Assembly: GCF_000721605.1 (NCBI RefSeq)
Contig: NZ_JOIZ01000027.1
Span: 54,096-118,095, forward strand
DNA length: 64,000 nucleotides
Direction: 5' to 3'
Origin: Streptomyces sp. NRRL S-37
GTDB taxonomy: Bacteria; Actinomycetota; Actinomycetes; Streptomycetales; Streptomycetaceae
The notes under the pieces are model-generated. The model was not told the origin of the DNA and searched no databases. It saw only the letters and a program-made list of their open reading frames with translations. The position numbers were made by a program, and so were the translations under genes. The stretch's first letter is position 1, and each line of letters opens with the position of its first letter. Shown here piece after piece: positions 63,503-64,000 of this stretch.

Positions 63503-64000
63503 ATGCAGGACGACACGACAGAAGTGACCGCCGCCGGGATCGCGCGACTGGCCGGTGTCGGCCGTGCCGCCGTCAGCAACTGGCGCCGGCGGCACACCGA
63601 CTTCCCCCGGCCCGTCGGCGGCACCGAGACCAGCCCCTCGTTCGCGCTGCCCGAGGTCGAGGAGTGGCTGCGCAGGCGCAGCAAGCTCGCCGAGGTCCCG
63701 CTGCGGGAACGCGTCTGGCAGCAGCTCGCCGGCCACCCCGCCGGACCGGTCACCGCCCTCACCCACGCCGGCTGCGTCCTGCTGCTGATCCACGACCGCT
63801 CCCCGGTCTGGCTCGAGGTGAGCTCCGGCTCCGACGAGCGACTCGCCGCGTTGCTGCCCGGCGCGCTGGAGCAGGTGCTCACACCACGGCTCGGCGGCGC
63901 GAACGGCTCACCTGTGAACACCGCGGGCACTGTTCACAGTCCCGCCGCCCCGGCCCCCCGGAAAGCCCTCGAATCCCCCACCGCCCCCCACCTGCTCCCC
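63503..64000 (+). CDS. Protein with N-terminal MerR/phage-type HTH, possibly a DNA methylase (3' end outside window)
   Basis: 166 residues visible and the frame is still open at the window end. N-terminal HTH: EVTAAGIARLAGVGRAAVSNWRRRHTDFPRP, followed by FALPEVEEWLRRR, the excisionase-like layout seen at the start of some Streptomyces N6-adenine DNA methylases. No methylase motif is reached before the end, so the function is a guess. The coding sequence contains an inverted repeat at 63912-63939. ATG at 63503 with GGAG 9 bases upstream; a GTG at 63494 is possible. Confidence 0.7.
   Translation, partial: MQDDTTEVTAAGIARLAGVGRAAVSNWRRRHTDFPRPVGGTETSPSFALPEVEEWLRRRSKLAEVPLRERVWQQLAGHPAGPVTALTHAGCVLLLIHDRSPVWLEVSSGSDERLAALLPGALEQVLTPRLGGANGSPVNTAGTVHSPAAPAPRKALESPTAPHLLP

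Overview
The window is high-GC actinobacterial chromosome and almost certainly Streptomyces. The codons end in G or C, GTG starts and ATGA/GTGA overlaps are common, an SsgA-like sporulation protein is present, and the gene order resembles the S. coelicolor SCO31xx core region as I recall it (no alignment was run). I see no prophage, IS element, CRISPR array or biosynthetic gene cluster. Most of the window is core-genome housekeeping with small accessory insertions.

Layout. 0-4 kb: end of an MMPL exporter, a HigA-like antitoxin with what may be only the tail of its toxin, a DUF1876 protein and a beta-lactamase-fold hydrolase. 4.1-6.7 kb: an ECF metal transporter (MN fusion, Q, O) with a Nur-like operator, so nickel is the likelier substrate. 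6.9-10.9 kb: ssgE and two paralogous penicillin-binding proteins, the first with its 3' end disrupted by a 20-bp tandem repeat. 11-17 kb: protein mannosyltransferase, rsmI, a zinc-ribbon protein, tatD, ksgA, ispE. The rpf gene usually found between tatD and ksgA is absent. 17-24.5 kb: Uma2 nuclease-fold protein, ABC-F ATPase, twin membrane-anchored beta-propeller proteins, and a response regulator lacking the phospho-Asp. 24.6-30 kb: galactose uptake and Leloir pathway (SSS symporter diverging from galT-galE-galK) around a repeat-rich operator region. 30-35.2 kb: GNAT, LuxR regulator, MarR diverging from tam-VOC, an orphan Phd antitoxin, and a desaturase-TetR operon. 35.5-43 kb: ppc, then pth, rplY, prs, glmU and tRNA-Gln on the minus strand.

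43-51 kb is the most interesting part. Immediately upstream of tRNA-Gln, and reading toward it, are a helix-turn-helix gene and a LAGLIDADG-like gene. Then come an orphan histidine kinase and four proteins built from toxin and immunity modules of polymorphic toxin systems: SUKH-3; a YwqJ-like deaminase; a WHH/HNH-type nuclease domain fused to SUKH-1; and Imm35, a proline-rich linker, a second deaminase-like domain and SUKH-4 in one chain. None has a visible secretion leader, so this looks like an intracellular, self-neutralised effector set. The strand composition also flips here: the + strand is C-rich up to about 43 kb and strongly G-rich from 44 to 48 kb whatever the gene direction.

51-64 kb: an MFS exporter, a MacB/FtsX-type ABC exporter, mfd (transcription-repair coupling), an MT0933-like antitoxin, a secreted HNH lipoprotein, a lipoprotein, a small exported protein, and the start of a gene with an N-terminal HTH that may be a DNA methylase.
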